From contig JAGWRX010000074.1 in the NCBI GenBank assembly GCA_028876395.1, forward strand, positions 1 to 44,188: DNA of 44,188 bases, read 5' to 3'. The notes beneath the pieces are model-generated. The model saw nothing but the letters and a program-made list of their open reading frames with translations. It was not told the DNA's origin and made no database searches. This DNA comes from Acidobacteriota bacterium. GTDB lineage: Bacteria; Acidobacteriota; Terriglobia; Terriglobales; Acidobacteriaceae. The position numbers and the translations under genes are program-made. Position 1 is the first letter of the stretch. Each line of letters opens with the position of its first letter. Of the stretch, positions 37,192 to 44,188 are shown one piece after another.

Positions 37192-38097
37192 TCACTTCCC
37201 CGCCAGCTGCTCCAGCAGCGTGTCGAAGTCCTCCAGCCGCGCGTACTCGATGATCACCTTGCCCTTGCCGCTCTTGTCCTCGATGTGCACCTTAAGGCCC
37301 AAAGCGCGCTGCAGGCGCTCCTCCACTTCCTTCACGTTCGGGTCCACCGGCGGAGCAGGCTTCGGCTCCTTCTTGTTCTTCTCCGGAAACAGCATGTTCT
37401 GAACAAGGCTTTCAGTCTGGCGAACAGAAAGCGAAAGAGCGGCCACCCGTGCAGCCGTCTTCTCCAGATCCGGGTGAAAATTCAGCCCCAGCAGCGCTTT
37501 GGCATGCCCAAAGCTCAACTCGCCCTTCTCCACGCGCACCTGTACACTCTCCGGCAACTTCAACAAACGAATGAAGTTAGATACAGAGACACGGTCCTTT
37601 CCCGTGCGCTGCGCCATCTGCTCCTGCGTCATGTTGAACTCGCGCGAAAGCCGCTCAAACGCGCGCGCCTGCTCCATCGGGTTCAGATCGGCGCGCTGCA
37701 GGTTCTCCACGATGGTGATTTCCATCGCCTGCTCGTCCGAGACCTGGCGCAGAATTGCAGGGATGGTCTTCTTCCCTGCCAGCTGCGAGGCCCGCCAGCG
37801 ACGCTCGCCCGCAATCAGCTGGAAGCGGCCGTTGGCCTGGGGACGCACCAGCACCGGCTGCACCACCCCATTCGCGGTAATGGACGCGGCCAGCTCCGCC
37901 AGCTGCTCCTCATCCACATGCATCCGCGTCTGAAAGGGATTGCGGTCGATCTGCTCCACGGGGATTTCGCGCGGCTTACCCCCCTCCCCCTCCATAACTG
38001 CGGGAACAGGCGCAGCCGCCGCATGCACCCGCGGCAGCAGGGAGTCCAGGCCCTTGCCCAGGGCGCGGCGTTTGGTGTCAGTTGCAGCGATGGTCAT
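37192..38097 (-). CDS. parB: Chromosome-partitioning protein ParB
   Basis: A CTP-dependent DNA clamp that loads at parS and spreads to organise the origin region for segregation, 301 residues. The N-terminal ParA-interacting segment is RALGKGLDSLLPR. The CTP-binding ParB/Srx domain follows (IPVEQIDRNPFQTR, GERRWRAS at 97-104, IVENLQRADLNPMEQA at 129-144). The helix-turn-helix for parS binding is TQEQMAQRTGKDRVSVSNFI (157-176). A dimerising C-terminus ends VIIEYARLEDFDTLLEQL. It is 67 bp downstream of parA on the same strand. Two perfect parS sites lie upstream of parA at 39284 and 39331. Identification is certain. Confidence 0.96.
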   Translation of the reverse strand: MTIAATDTKRRALGKGLDSLLPRVHAAAAPVPAVMEGEGGKPREIPVEQIDRNPFQTRMHVDEEQLAELAASITANGVVQPVLVRPQANGRFQLIAGERRWRASQLAGKKTIPAILRQVSDEQAMEITIVENLQRADLNPMEQARAFERLSREFNMTQEQMAQRTGKDRVSVSNFIRLLKLPESVQVRVEKGELSFGHAKALLGLNFHPDLEKTAARVAALSLSVRQTESLVQNMLFPEKNKKEPKPAPPVDPNVKEVEERLQRALGLKVHIEDKSGKGKVIIEYARLEDFDTLLEQLAGK

Positions 38098-38164
38098 CTC
38101 AAAACATCCTCATTCCCGGCAAACCGTCCGGGGCTGGTTTCAATGCCGGCTACTGCCGCAGTGC

Positions 38165-39010
38165 TCAGGAGTAGGGCCAGAAGCGCACCTCGGCCTTGGG
38201 CCGGGAGGCTGCGGCGGTTTTGCGTGCGGCGCTTCGTGGGCTTTCAATGCTGTTGCGCGCCAGGAACTCCCCGGCCAGCTCAAAGTAGGCCTCGGTGCCG
38301 CGTGAGCGGGCATCGTAGAGGGCCACCGGCTTGCCGTGGCTAGGCGCTTCGGCCAGGCGTATGTTGCGCGGAATCACGGTCCGGAAGAGCCGCTCGCGGA
38401 AGTACTCCCGCAGGGTTTCGGTCACCTGCTGCGCCAGGTTCGTGCGGTCGTCATACATGGTCAGCAGGACGCCTTCGATATGGATCTCCGGATTGAGCGA
38501 GGCACGAACCCGCTCCAGCGTCGAAATCAACTCGGAAATGCCTTCCAGGGCAAAATATTCGGCCTGCATGGGCACAATCAGCGAGTTAGCGGCAACGAGA
38601 ACGTTGAGCGTGAGCAGGTCGAGCGCCGGAGGGCAGTCCAGAATGATCAGGTCATAGCGATTCCTGAGCGGCTCTAGCGCGTGGCGCAATCGCACGGCGC
38701 GATCTTCGACGGCGGCCAGTTCCACATTGGCGCCGGTCAGGTTCTTGGACCCCGGCAGCACCCATAGAGAGTCGATGGACGTGGGCAAAATCACCTGCTC
38801 TGCCGGGGCATTGCCGACCAGCACGTCATAGATGGAGTGGCGATTGTCATCGCGCTGCAATCCGAGCCCGGACGAGGCGTTTGCCTGGGGGTCGCAGTCC
38901 ACCAGCAGGATTTTGAGTCCCTCGAGGGCCAGGCAGGCGGAGAGATTGATTGCGGTGGTGGTCTTGCCGACTCCGCCCTTTTGATTGACAACGCCGAGAA
39001 TCTTGCCCAT
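38165..39010 (-). CDS. parA: Chromosome-partitioning ATPase ParA/Soj
   Basis: A deviant-Walker ATPase that drives ParB-parS separation on the nucleoid, 281 residues. The deviant Walker A box is KGGVGKTT (11-18), DCDPQAN (38-44) is the A' motif and LIILDCPP (121-128) is Walker B. The ATG at 39010 starts [14 protein letters not shown], as in all Soj proteins. The frame stays open to about 39448, but that part covers the parS sites and rsmG in another frame and is not coding. The C-terminus has a basic extension ([18 protein letters not shown]), a possible DNA contact. It lies between rsmG and parB in one orientation, the usual gidB-parA-parB order. Confidence 0.96.
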   Translation of the reverse strand: MGKILGVVNQKGGVGKTTTAINLSACLALEGLKILLVDCDPQANASSGLGLQRDDNRHSIYDVLVGNAPAEQVILPTSIDSLWVLPGSKNLTGANVELAAVEDRAVRLRHALEPLRNRYDLIILDCPPALDLLTLNVLVAANSLIVPMQAEYFALEGISELISTLERVRASLNPEIHIEGVLLTMYDDRTNLAQQVTETLREYFRERLFRTVIPRNIRLAEAPSHGKPVALYDARSRGTEAYFELAGEFLARNSIESPRSAARKTAAASRPKAEVRFWPYS

Positions 39011-39283
39011 GGCAATCCAGACTAAAGGGAAGCAGGGGTTGCGCGCAGAAAATTGGGCTGTGGAGAACTCGGCTGCGCTGTGGAAAGCTTTTGACGAGGG
39101 CAGTTCCGCGCCAATGCAAGCAGTTGAAGAGCAAGGGCTTCCGTCTGGACGCACGAGATCCGCGCAGGGCAGGCCAAAAAGTCCTGGCGGTGGAAAACTT
39201 CTGCCGCTTTTCCTGTGCAGATGCAGGTTCGGCGGCATGGATTGGAATAGCCGATTCCGATTTTGGGTAGTGGAAAGGCAATG

Positions 39284-39299
39284 TGTTCCACGTGGAACA
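39284..39299. promoter_or_regulatory. parS: parS site 1
   Basis: TGTTCCACGTGGAACA is a perfect 16-bp palindrome matching the widely conserved parS consensus. It lies in the rsmG-parA intergenic region, 274 bp upstream of the parA start. It is the expected ParB loading site. Confidence 0.93.
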
Positions 39300-39330
39300 A
39301 TTGGGCTTGAGGTGGCAGGCGGGTCGGGAA

Positions 39331-39346
39331 TGTTCCACGTGGAACA
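39331..39346. promoter_or_regulatory. parS: parS site 2
   Basis: A second perfect TGTTCCACGTGGAACA, identical to site 1, begins 47 bp after it (31-bp spacer) and ends 33 bp before the rsmG stop. The two sites sit on roughly the same face of the helix region, about 4.5 turns apart. Together they form a parS pair. Confidence 0.93.
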
Positions 39347-39378
39347 TATCGATTCCCGGGCCAGTCCGGTTCGTCCGG

Positions 39379-40023
39379 CTAACTCTCGCGCTTTGCCAGA
39401 GCCAAGACGCGATCCTCGCCGCCCGGCAACGAAACGGGGCTTTGCCACATGAACCCGCTGCCTGCGGCGGCCTGCACGGCGGCCAGATCAACGCCGGTGG
39501 TTATCGGCGCCAGCCAGCCGCCCGGCGCAACCAGTCCGGCTGCCGCACGCACCGCCTCAGCCATGCGGTCTACGGCGCGGAGCGTTACGCAGTCGAATTC
39601 TACGGTCAGGGCTTCGGCGCGCCCGGGATGCACCGTGGCCCGCAACCCGAGCACCCGGACCGCCTCCTGTAGAAACGCCGCCTTCTTGCCCTGCGATTCG
39701 GCCAGCGTTACCGCTATTTCCGGGCGGCAGAGCGCGATGGGAATGCCGGGAAAGCCTGCGCCGGAGCCAAAATCCAGCAGCGTGGCGATGCCAGGGGGCA
39801 AGCTGTGAGCGCAAGCGATCGATTCGACGAAGTGGCGGGACAGGATGCCGTCCTCGTCGCGGATCGCGGTCAGATTCAGCCGCGCATTCCAGCGTAGAAG
39901 CAGGGCGAGGTAGGACTCGAAGGCTTGCGCTTGTGAGGCGGAAAGGGGGGTCAGGCCGGCCTTGGTCAGCAATGCGCTGAGCCGCACCCCGACAGATCGT
40001 GGTGATTCACCCGTGCCGGTCAT
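39379..40023 (-). CDS. rsmG: 16S rRNA (guanine527-N7)-methyltransferase RsmG
   Basis: RsmG (GidB) methylates N7 of G527 of 16S rRNA using SAM; its loss gives low-level streptomycin resistance in other bacteria. It has 214 residues. Landmarks are [20 protein letters not shown] (41-60), the SAM-binding [17 protein letters not shown] (82-98), [19 protein letters not shown] and the motif [11 protein letters not shown]. The ATG at 40023 overlaps the stop of the glutamine amidotransferase gene (ATGA), which fixes the start. It precedes the parS pair, parA and parB, the classical arrangement near bacterial origins. mnmG, its usual partner, is not adjacent here. Confidence 0.95.
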   Translation of the reverse strand: MTGTGESPRSVGVRLSALLTKAGLTPLSASQAQAFESYLALLLRWNARLNLTAIRDEDGILSRHFVESIACAHSLPPGIATLLDFGSGAGFPGIPIALCRPEIAVTLAESQGKKAAFLQEAVRVLGLRATVHPGRAEALTVEFDCVTLRAVDRMAEAVRAAAGLVAPGGWLAPITTGVDLAAVQAAAGSGFMWQSPVSLPGGEDRVLALAKRES

Positions 40024-40781
40024 TCGGCTGCGACCGACTCATCGATGCGTCGGGGATGCCAGGCTTCGACAGCGTCGATGAACGCAGCAAAGATGGCACG
40101 GGAGAAGGCGCTGGCCGTGTAGGTCCGCTCCGGGTGCCATTGGACACCGAGGACGAAGTGGCCGGGGGTGTTGAGCTCAACGGCTTCGACGACTCCGTCG
40201 GCGGGGGAGACGGCGATGGGGCGCAGGTTGTCGCCCACACGGCGGATGGCCTGGTGGTGGCTGGAGTTGACCTTTAGTTCGGCGGGTGCACCGGGGGGTA
40301 AGAGGCTGGCTAGTCTGGAACCGGGGGTGATGTGGACGGGATGGGCTTCGACGATGTCGCGACCGGGGCTGTGGTTGACGGCGGTTTTGCCGTCGCTCTT
40401 GAGGTCTTGAATCAGGGAACCGTTGCACCAGACGTTGAGGGTCTGGGCGCCGTGGCAGATGGCGAGGATGGGCTTGTGGAGATTGAAGGCGTCCTGGATG
40501 AGGAGCTCATCTACGGCGTTGCGGGCGGGGTCGGCGGGGCCGCACTCGGGGATGCGATCTTCGCTAAATCTTTGTGGGTCAACATCATAGCGGCTTCCGG
40601 GCAGGAGGACGCCCTGTACGCCTTCGAGGAGTTTGGCGACGCGGTCCTGGTGCTCGTGGAGGGGGATGATGATGGGGGTGGCTCCGGCGGCGTGGAGGGC
40701 GGCGAGATAGGGTGGCAGGGAGCGCTGGTTGTACCCAGTGTCGCTGCTGGTGGGCTCGGGAATGGCGATGCGCACTGTCAT
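40020..40781 (-). CDS. Class I glutamine amidotransferase (peptidase C26, PuuD-like)
   Basis: A 253-residue hydrolase related to gamma-glutamyl-GABA hydrolase. The nucleophile Cys is in LAICHGAQTLNVW (C109 counting from MTVRIAIPEP), where most relatives have CRG. The His/Glu of the triad are in GVQWHPE, and VNSSHHQAI is the family's substrate-loop motif. It probably cleaves a gamma-glutamyl amide, but the acceptor is unknown. ATG 40781 (MTVRIAIPEP) is preferred over ATG 40811 because the sequence from it matches the family's opening; neither has a good ribosome binding site. It overlaps rsmG by four bases and leads the minus-strand operon ending with parB. Confidence 0.82.
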   Translation of the reverse strand: MTVRIAIPEPTSSDTGYNQRSLPPYLAALHAAGATPIIIPLHEHQDRVAKLLEGVQGVLLPGSRYDVDPQRFSEDRIPECGPADPARNAVDELLIQDAFNLHKPILAICHGAQTLNVWCNGSLIQDLKSDGKTAVNHSPGRDIVEAHPVHITPGSRLASLLPPGAPAELKVNSSHHQAIRRVGDNLRPIAVSPADGVVEAVELNTPGHFVLGVQWHPERTYTASAFSRAIFAAFIDAVEAWHPRRIDESVAAE

Positions 40782-40959
40782 AGACAGAACAGTGTAAGCC
40801 CAGGACAGCATTTGGCAACAGTGTATGTTTACTTTTTAGTTAATGGGTGGTGGGATACGCTGCGGAGACCTGCGCTCTCGAACGCTTGAGGGCGAAAATT
40901 CGGCAAAGGAGCTAGCGAAATTATGCGCAAGCCTTTTGTGGAAAACTGCAAATATTTCC

Positions 40960-40980
40960 GGGGGGTGGGGGGGTGGGGGG
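40960..40980 (+). other. G-tract with quadruplex potential
   Basis: Runs of 6, 7 and 6 G separated by single T bases stand on the plus strand (C-runs on the minus strand). They could fold as a G-quadruplex if runs are split. They lie 160-180 bp upstream of the glutamine amidotransferase-rsmG-parAB operon. Confidence 0.5.
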
Positions 40981-41103
40981 TACCTCTCCAGAGATCAGAC
41001 AGACACGGTTGCGGATTTCCGACACACTTCTCATTGTGCAGGAAAGAGGGGAAATATTCTGCAAATTGGGTGGAGGAATTTTGAGTGTGGCGGGATGAGG
41101 TTG

Positions 41104-41166
41104 GTGGTCTCCCACCCATGTCATCCGCTCAAGCGGATGACATGGATGGGCCACTCAGGGTCTGTG
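41104..41166. repeat. Palindromic repeat, copy A
   Basis: A 19-bp stem (41111-41129 with 41132-41150, one mismatch) has a 2-base loop. It is framed by GTGGTCTCCCACCC on the left and GGATGGGCCACTCAGGGT on the right. The frame matches copy B at 42765-42821, although the inner stems differ. This pattern of constant flanks and variable centre suggests a mobile or amplified intergenic palindrome. Confidence 0.6.
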
Positions 41167-41183
41167 GCTGGGAAGGAAAAAGC

Positions 41184-41247
41184 AGGATGGGTGAAGGGTA
41201 GTGGATTCCCCGGTCCCCAACGGCGAGGGACCGGGGGCAGCCATCCT
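41184..41247. repeat. Nested hairpin next to repeat copy A
   Basis: An inner perfect 10-bp stem (41208-41217 with 41227-41236, CCCCGGTCCC arms) sits inside an outer pair AGGATGG (41184-41190) / CCATCCT (41241-41247). The outer bases resemble the GGATGGG boundary of the palindromic repeat, so this may be a rearranged copy. No T-run follows, so it is not a classical terminator. Confidence 0.45.
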
Positions 41248-41752
41248 TTGTGGGAGAACTCGCCTTGCTTCCTCCGGGACCGGGGCCACCCGCCACCTGC
41301 GTCGGGTCTTATCACACGTGCTCGTGTCTGCAAGCACAGGCGCTCATTTCAAACCGATATAGAATCTCGGGTATCAACCTTCGCGTGAGCGAGGGACGGA
41401 AAGCTGCGGGGCTCTAGCAGAAGCCGAGGCCCAAAAGCAGAAGCTGGAGACGGCCGAGTTGCCCCAGGCGTGCACGTAAAGCCGCGGCAATTCGGATTTT
41501 CGTTTATAGCCAAACTCACAGGCAGGCGGGATGCAGCGCTACGCGTGGCAGGGGAATATCTGCCTGTCCATCTGTCACTCAATTCTGCCCATCGCCGATC
41601 GTTTTCCTGCCTCATACATGGCGCGTTTGCCCTCATGACCGAATTGAGGTCGGCTTTGCAGGCAAACACGGCACATTCACTTCTGCGCAGACAGCTTGAT
41701 TCGATGATGCCAACAAAAGTGCTTTCCAAGCGCATTCGCAGGAGGTGAAACC

Positions 41753-42694
41753 ATGCATGCGAAGAGTCTCGTTTTCGTATTTGCCGGGCTGCTTTCTTGC
41801 CTATCCCTCGCCACACCTGTGGCCCGGGCGCAGCAACCGGAAGCTTGCACCAAGGACATGTTTACCGGAACTTATGCGTTCCACGAAAAGGGATCGAGTT
41901 CGGTTTTCCCGGAATCCCCTCAACCTGCCCCACCGTTTTGGAACGGAATGCTCGCGCCCTTCGTGACCGTTGGGGAAGTCACGATGAAGTCAAACGGAGT
42001 CGGCGAAGGCTTTTACTGGATCAGAGTGGGGTCAATTAACGGCGGAGCTGATCCGATTCCGGTGGAAACAACCATTACGGAATTCAATGCTGACTGCACC
42101 GGGAAGTTCAGTTACTCTCTCACACTGCCCGGACATACGGAGCCTACGATTGTCACTGAGCGCTTCATCCTTTTCCAGAATGGTAGTGAGTTTCGCACAA
42201 TCCCTACGGACATCGTGAACGGTGTCCCCTACCTGACGTGGATCGGTGAGGGTCACCGGCTGAGCGGATCCAGCGAACCACCGCACAACTGCGGTCCGCA
42301 GACCGCGGCCGGCAGCTACTTAATATCCGGCGAAAACCTGGGGCATATCCTCTCGAACGTGCCCTTATACTCAGAGGTTCTGCTGTTGCGCTATGACGCC
42401 TCGAATAACGGCGACTATGAGGGCACGCTTTACGAGAAACTGGGTCCCGCAGGCAACATTGTGTTGCCCGCCTCGGGAACAATTAAGGTCAACCCTGACT
42501 GCTCGCTTGAAACCACCCTCAATATCACGGTTCTTAACAACCCCGTGACCATCAACAGTCGAGGGGTCTTTTTTGATCAGGGCAAGAGGTTCTATGCGCT
42601 GGTTGTGAGTTCAGGAGGAATTCAATTCTCGTTTATTGAAGGCAAACGCATCAATGCGCAACCCGATGCGACGAGCGAATCTCTTGACAGATAG
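41753..42694 (+). CDS. Secreted two-domain protein of unknown function
   Basis: A 313-residue exported protein with no recognised family. The signal peptide SLVFVFAGLLSCLSLATPVARA is followed by two related domains. The first starts ACTKDMFTGTYAFHEKG and ends ITEFNADCTGKFSYSLTLPG. The second starts NCGPQTAAGSYLISGENLG and ends GTIKVNPDCSLETTLNITV. Each domain opens with a Cys-x(5-7)-G-x-Y segment and closes with a D-C strand motif, suggesting a duplicated beta-sandwich with one disulfide each. AGGAGG lies seven bases before the ATG. Codon use is less G/C-biased than in its neighbours. It is flanked by the two palindromic repeat copies, A and B, which may mark an inserted segment. Confidence 0.75.
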   Translation: MHAKSLVFVFAGLLSCLSLATPVARAQQPEACTKDMFTGTYAFHEKGSSSVFPESPQPAPPFWNGMLAPFVTVGEVTMKSNGVGEGFYWIRVGSINGGADPIPVETTITEFNADCTGKFSYSLTLPGHTEPTIVTERFILFQNGSEFRTIPTDIVNGVPYLTWIGEGHRLSGSSEPPHNCGPQTAAGSYLISGENLGHILSNVPLYSEVLLLRYDASNNGDYEGTLYEKLGPAGNIVLPASGTIKVNPDCSLETTLNITVLNNPVTINSRGVFFDQGKRFYALVVSSGGIQFSFIEGKRINAQPDATSESLDR

Positions 42695-42764
42695 GTGATG
42701 GCCGGGCGCTTCGCATTTGGGCATCCGGAGCCACCGCCGCTCGGCTGATGGCAGGGAGGGAGTC

Positions 42765-42821
42765 GTGGTTTCCCACCCTTCACCAGAAAAAAGCGAAGGA
42801 TGGGGCACCCAGGGTTCGTGG
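42765..42821. repeat. Palindromic repeat, copy B
   Basis: The flanks GTGGTTTCCCACCC and GGATGGGGCACCCAGGGTTCGTGG match copy A at 41104, while the inner stem is only 10 bp (42772-42781 with 42795-42804, one mismatch) around an A-rich loop. It lies in the tail-to-tail gap between the secreted protein and the molybdopterin oxidoreductase, so it could also act as a transcript end. Confidence 0.6.
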
Positions 42822-42839
42822 GGGATCAGGCCTTTGCTC

Positions 42840-43598
42840 TCAGATGCCCGCAAACCAGGCGTAGCCGCCTTCCGGCGAGGCGGAGCCGAGGCCCTTACCG
42901 AATTTCTTCATGGAATCGGTCACCGTGATGTGCTGGAGAAACTTGATGCTCTTGTAGCCGAGTTGGCGGGGGACGCGCAGACGCAGTGGCCCGCCAAAGG
43001 CCACGGGCAGCTCTCCGTCATTCATTCCCATTGTGAGGAAGGTCTGGGGATGGAGCGCGTCGGCCATGTCGATACTTTCCCACTCGTCCGGCTCAATGGA
43101 GAAGTAGACGACGTAGCGCGCCTGCGGGAGCACGCCGACCTCGCGGAGCACCTCATGGAGAGGCGTGCCGATCCACTCGGCGACGTAGGACCAACCCTCC
43201 TCGCATGCCACCTCGGTGATCTGGTTGCGGATCGGGAGGCTCCGCAAATCGGCGACTGAAAAGGACGTTGGCCGCGCGACCATGCCGTCCACGGTCAGCC
43301 GCCAGTCTGTGAAGCCGAGAGACTGCGAGCGCTTGAAGGCATCGCTGGGCGGGGCAATCGGCGTCGCGAACGGATCTTTGGAAATCATGCTGCGGGGGAA
43401 ATTTCTTGCGGGCGCATGCGCGGTGAGCAGGCGCTGGGCGGCATAGGTTAGCGTCTCGCCGGGGCCGAAGATGCCGCCGGCATCGGGTGGCACCAGGCCG
43501 TAGCGCCGGGCGAGTTGGGCCGCCACGCCGAGTCCGGCGAGTCCAGCTGTCGCCGCAAGCCCGCCCGTAATGAGCTTTCTGCGTGAAAGACTGCTCAT
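42840..43598 (-). CDS. Tat-exported molybdopterin-dependent oxidoreductase (sulfite oxidase/MsrP-like fold)
   Basis: A 252-residue enzyme of the sulfite-oxidase superfamily that binds Mo-molybdopterin. The N-terminus SRRKLITGGLAATAGL is a Tat signal, as needed for export with the cofactor in place. The Mo-ligand Cys is C132 in EVACEEGWSYVAEWIG, where the W-x2-V-x2-W-x-G context is typical. Later landmarks are FGGPLRLRVPRQLGYKSIKF. GGAGG lies before ATG 43598; the frame is open upstream to 43817, but that part is the membrane subunit in another frame. The gene overlaps the cytochrome gene stop by four bases (ATGA). By analogy with MsrPQ-type pairs it reduces or oxidises a periplasmic substrate using the cytochrome; the substrate is unknown. 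Confidence 0.85.
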   Translation of the reverse strand: MSSLSRRKLITGGLAATAGLAGLGVAAQLARRYGLVPPDAGGIFGPGETLTYAAQRLLTAHAPARNFPRSMISKDPFATPIAPPSDAFKRSQSLGFTDWRLTVDGMVARPTSFSVADLRSLPIRNQITEVACEEGWSYVAEWIGTPLHEVLREVGVLPQARYVVYFSIEPDEWESIDMADALHPQTFLTMGMNDGELPVAFGGPLRLRVPRQLGYKSIKFLQHITVTDSMKKFGKGLGSASPEGGYAWFAGI

Positions 43599-44188
43599 GC
43601 GTCCTCCTTTGCTGCCGGCGCGCGGCCGGTAATCATGGCTCGCGTGCGTCTCCAGAACCCGGCCAGGGCAATCATGGTGACATGCACCAGCAGAAATGCC
43701 ACGAGCATTGCGGTTATCAGGAAGTGCAACGTTCTTGCGGACTGGCGCCCTCCGAGGAGGCTCGCGGTGGCGGGCACGGCCGCGGTGAACGAGGGCGACA
43801 TGGCCAGCCCCGTCCAAATCATGAGCGGAAAGAGCACGAAGATGACGACCAGGTAGGTGGCTCTTTGCAGGGTGTTGTAGGTGTGCGCTTCAGCGTCGTT
43901 GGCGGGCGCGCGGTGGAGATATTTGGCCATCACGTTACGCATAGCGTGCCACGACCACTGACCGCGCTCGGGCAGCAGATTGCGTTTGAAATGCCCACGC
44001 CGCAGTCCCCACAGCAAATAGACCAGGCCAGTGAGCAGGACGACCCATGCTGCTTCAAAGTGGAGATAGCGGCCCCAGCCGTTGCCGTCCGGCATCGCGG
44101 TGCCGAATCCGTTGTTGACCCAGGGGCGCGAGGTGGGCAGCGGCAGGGAGAAGAGCGGATGCGTATTCGCATTGCCGGTTTCGCCCCA
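43595..44188 (-). CDS. Cytochrome b561-type membrane subunit (N-terminus outside window)
   Basis: At least 197 residues of a di-haem cytochrome b561/Ni-Fe-hydrogenase-type b subunit. The frame enters from the window edge (WGETGNANTHPLFSLPLPTS), so the start and first helix lie outside; the internal ATG at 44095 is not the start. Transmembrane helices are seen at FEAAWVVLLTGLVYLLWGL, ATYLVVIFVLFPLMIWTGLAM and TLHFLITAMLVAFLLVHVTM. Candidate haem-ligand His residues lie in RYLHFEAAW, RTLHFLIT and LVHVTMIAL. It should pass quinol electrons to or from the coupled periplasmic molybdopterin enzyme. Four-base overlap with the downstream gene supports joint expression. Confidence 0.85.
   Translation of the reverse strand, partial: WGETGNANTHPLFSLPLPTSRPWVNNGFGTAMPDGNGWGRYLHFEAAWVVLLTGLVYLLWGLRRGHFKRNLLPERGQWSWHAMRNVMAKYLHRAPANDAEAHTYNTLQRATYLVVIFVLFPLMIWTGLAMSPSFTAAVPATASLLGGRQSARTLHFLITAMLVAFLLVHVTMIALAGFWRRTRAMITGRAPAAKEDA

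Larger units (their letters stand above)
40812..41752. other. Gene-poor region rich in hairpins and G-tracts
   Basis: No gene is supportable in this 940-bp region. It lies between the divergent operon start at 40781-40811 and the secreted protein at 41753. It contains a DnaA-box-like TTTTCCACA (minus strand, 40945-40937), a G6-T-G7-T-G6 tract (40960-40980) and an interrupted inverted repeat of GCAAATATTTCC (about 40948-40959) with GGAAATATTCTGCAAA (about 41052-41067). Two hairpins at 41104-41166 and 41184-41247 are described separately. Short frames on both strands (e.g. 40829-41119 and 41349-41816) look accidental. Confidence 0.5.

Noticed and set aside
39011..39448. N-terminal extension of ParA
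   Set aside because: The frame stays open upstream of ATG 39010, but it covers both parS sites and part of rsmG in another frame, and ParA proteins start [14 protein letters not shown].
40829..41154. Two short minus-strand frames in the gap before the secreted protein
   Set aside because: Pro-rich, encoded across the G-tract and hairpins, with no ribosome binding site. More likely products of the repeat DNA.
40812..41752. Replication origin
   Set aside because: Only one good DnaA-like box and no dnaA, dnaN, mnmG or clear DNA-unwinding element; kept only as low-interest observations.
41349..41816. Minus-strand frame overlapping the start of the secreted protein gene
   Set aside because: No domain or signal, and it conflicts with a gene that has a strong ribosome binding site and signal peptide.

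Overview
The window looks like a piece of an Acidobacteriota chromosome, probably of the Terriglobia/Acidobacteriaceae type. The evidence is indirect: high GC with strong C/G at third codon positions, two very large Oar-like TonB-dependent receptors with an N-terminal carboxypeptidase-regulatory-like domain, three CRTAC1-type (FG-GAP/VCBS plus ASPIC/UnbV) proteins, many secreted TPR proteins and Tat-exported sugar oxidoreductases. No rRNA, tRNA, CRISPR array, phage module or insertion sequence was recognised.

Left end (1-7140): housekeeping RNA-metabolism genes come first. They are cysS (cut by the window edge), tsaD, and a divergent CCA-adding/poly(A) polymerase-type nucleotidyltransferase ending in a bidirectional terminator. 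A secreted acid-phosphatase-type phosphoesterase follows. Next is a decayed DUF4914 P-loop gene with two frameshifts, one nonsense codon and a lost C-terminus. A small secreted protein closes this part.

Centre (7150-31323): a 24-kb surface-nutrient locus. It carries two TonB-dependent receptors, three CRTAC1 beta-propeller proteins, five secreted TPR proteins and two GH43 (endo-arabinanase-like) glycosidases, one of them a lipoprotein fused to a ricin-type beta-trefoil. The repeating unit is receptor, then factor-independent terminator, then TPR or CRTAC1 genes. The GH43 genes are divergent around a shared region holding a LacI-type palindrome and a near-consensus promoter. I infer a polysaccharide (arabinan?) uptake locus built like a Bacteroidota PUL but without SusD; the TPR and CRTAC1 proteins are candidates for that surface role.

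Right of centre (31543-37075): a small membrane protein, a J-domain protein with a winged-helix-like region, a translationally coupled pair of Tat-exported sugar enzymes (Gfo/Idh/MocA oxidoreductase and xylose-isomerase-like TIM barrel), and an IPT/TIG beta-propeller lipoprotein.

Right end (37192-44188): a chromosome-segregation operon on the minus strand reads glutamine amidotransferase, rsmG, parA, parB. Two perfect parS palindromes lie between rsmG and parA. A 940-bp gene-poor stretch carries a G-tract, long hairpins and one copy of a palindromic repeat; the second copy lies 1.6 kb away, beyond a two-domain secreted protein. The window closes with a Tat-exported molybdopterin oxidoreductase coupled to a cytochrome b561-type membrane subunit that runs off the edge.
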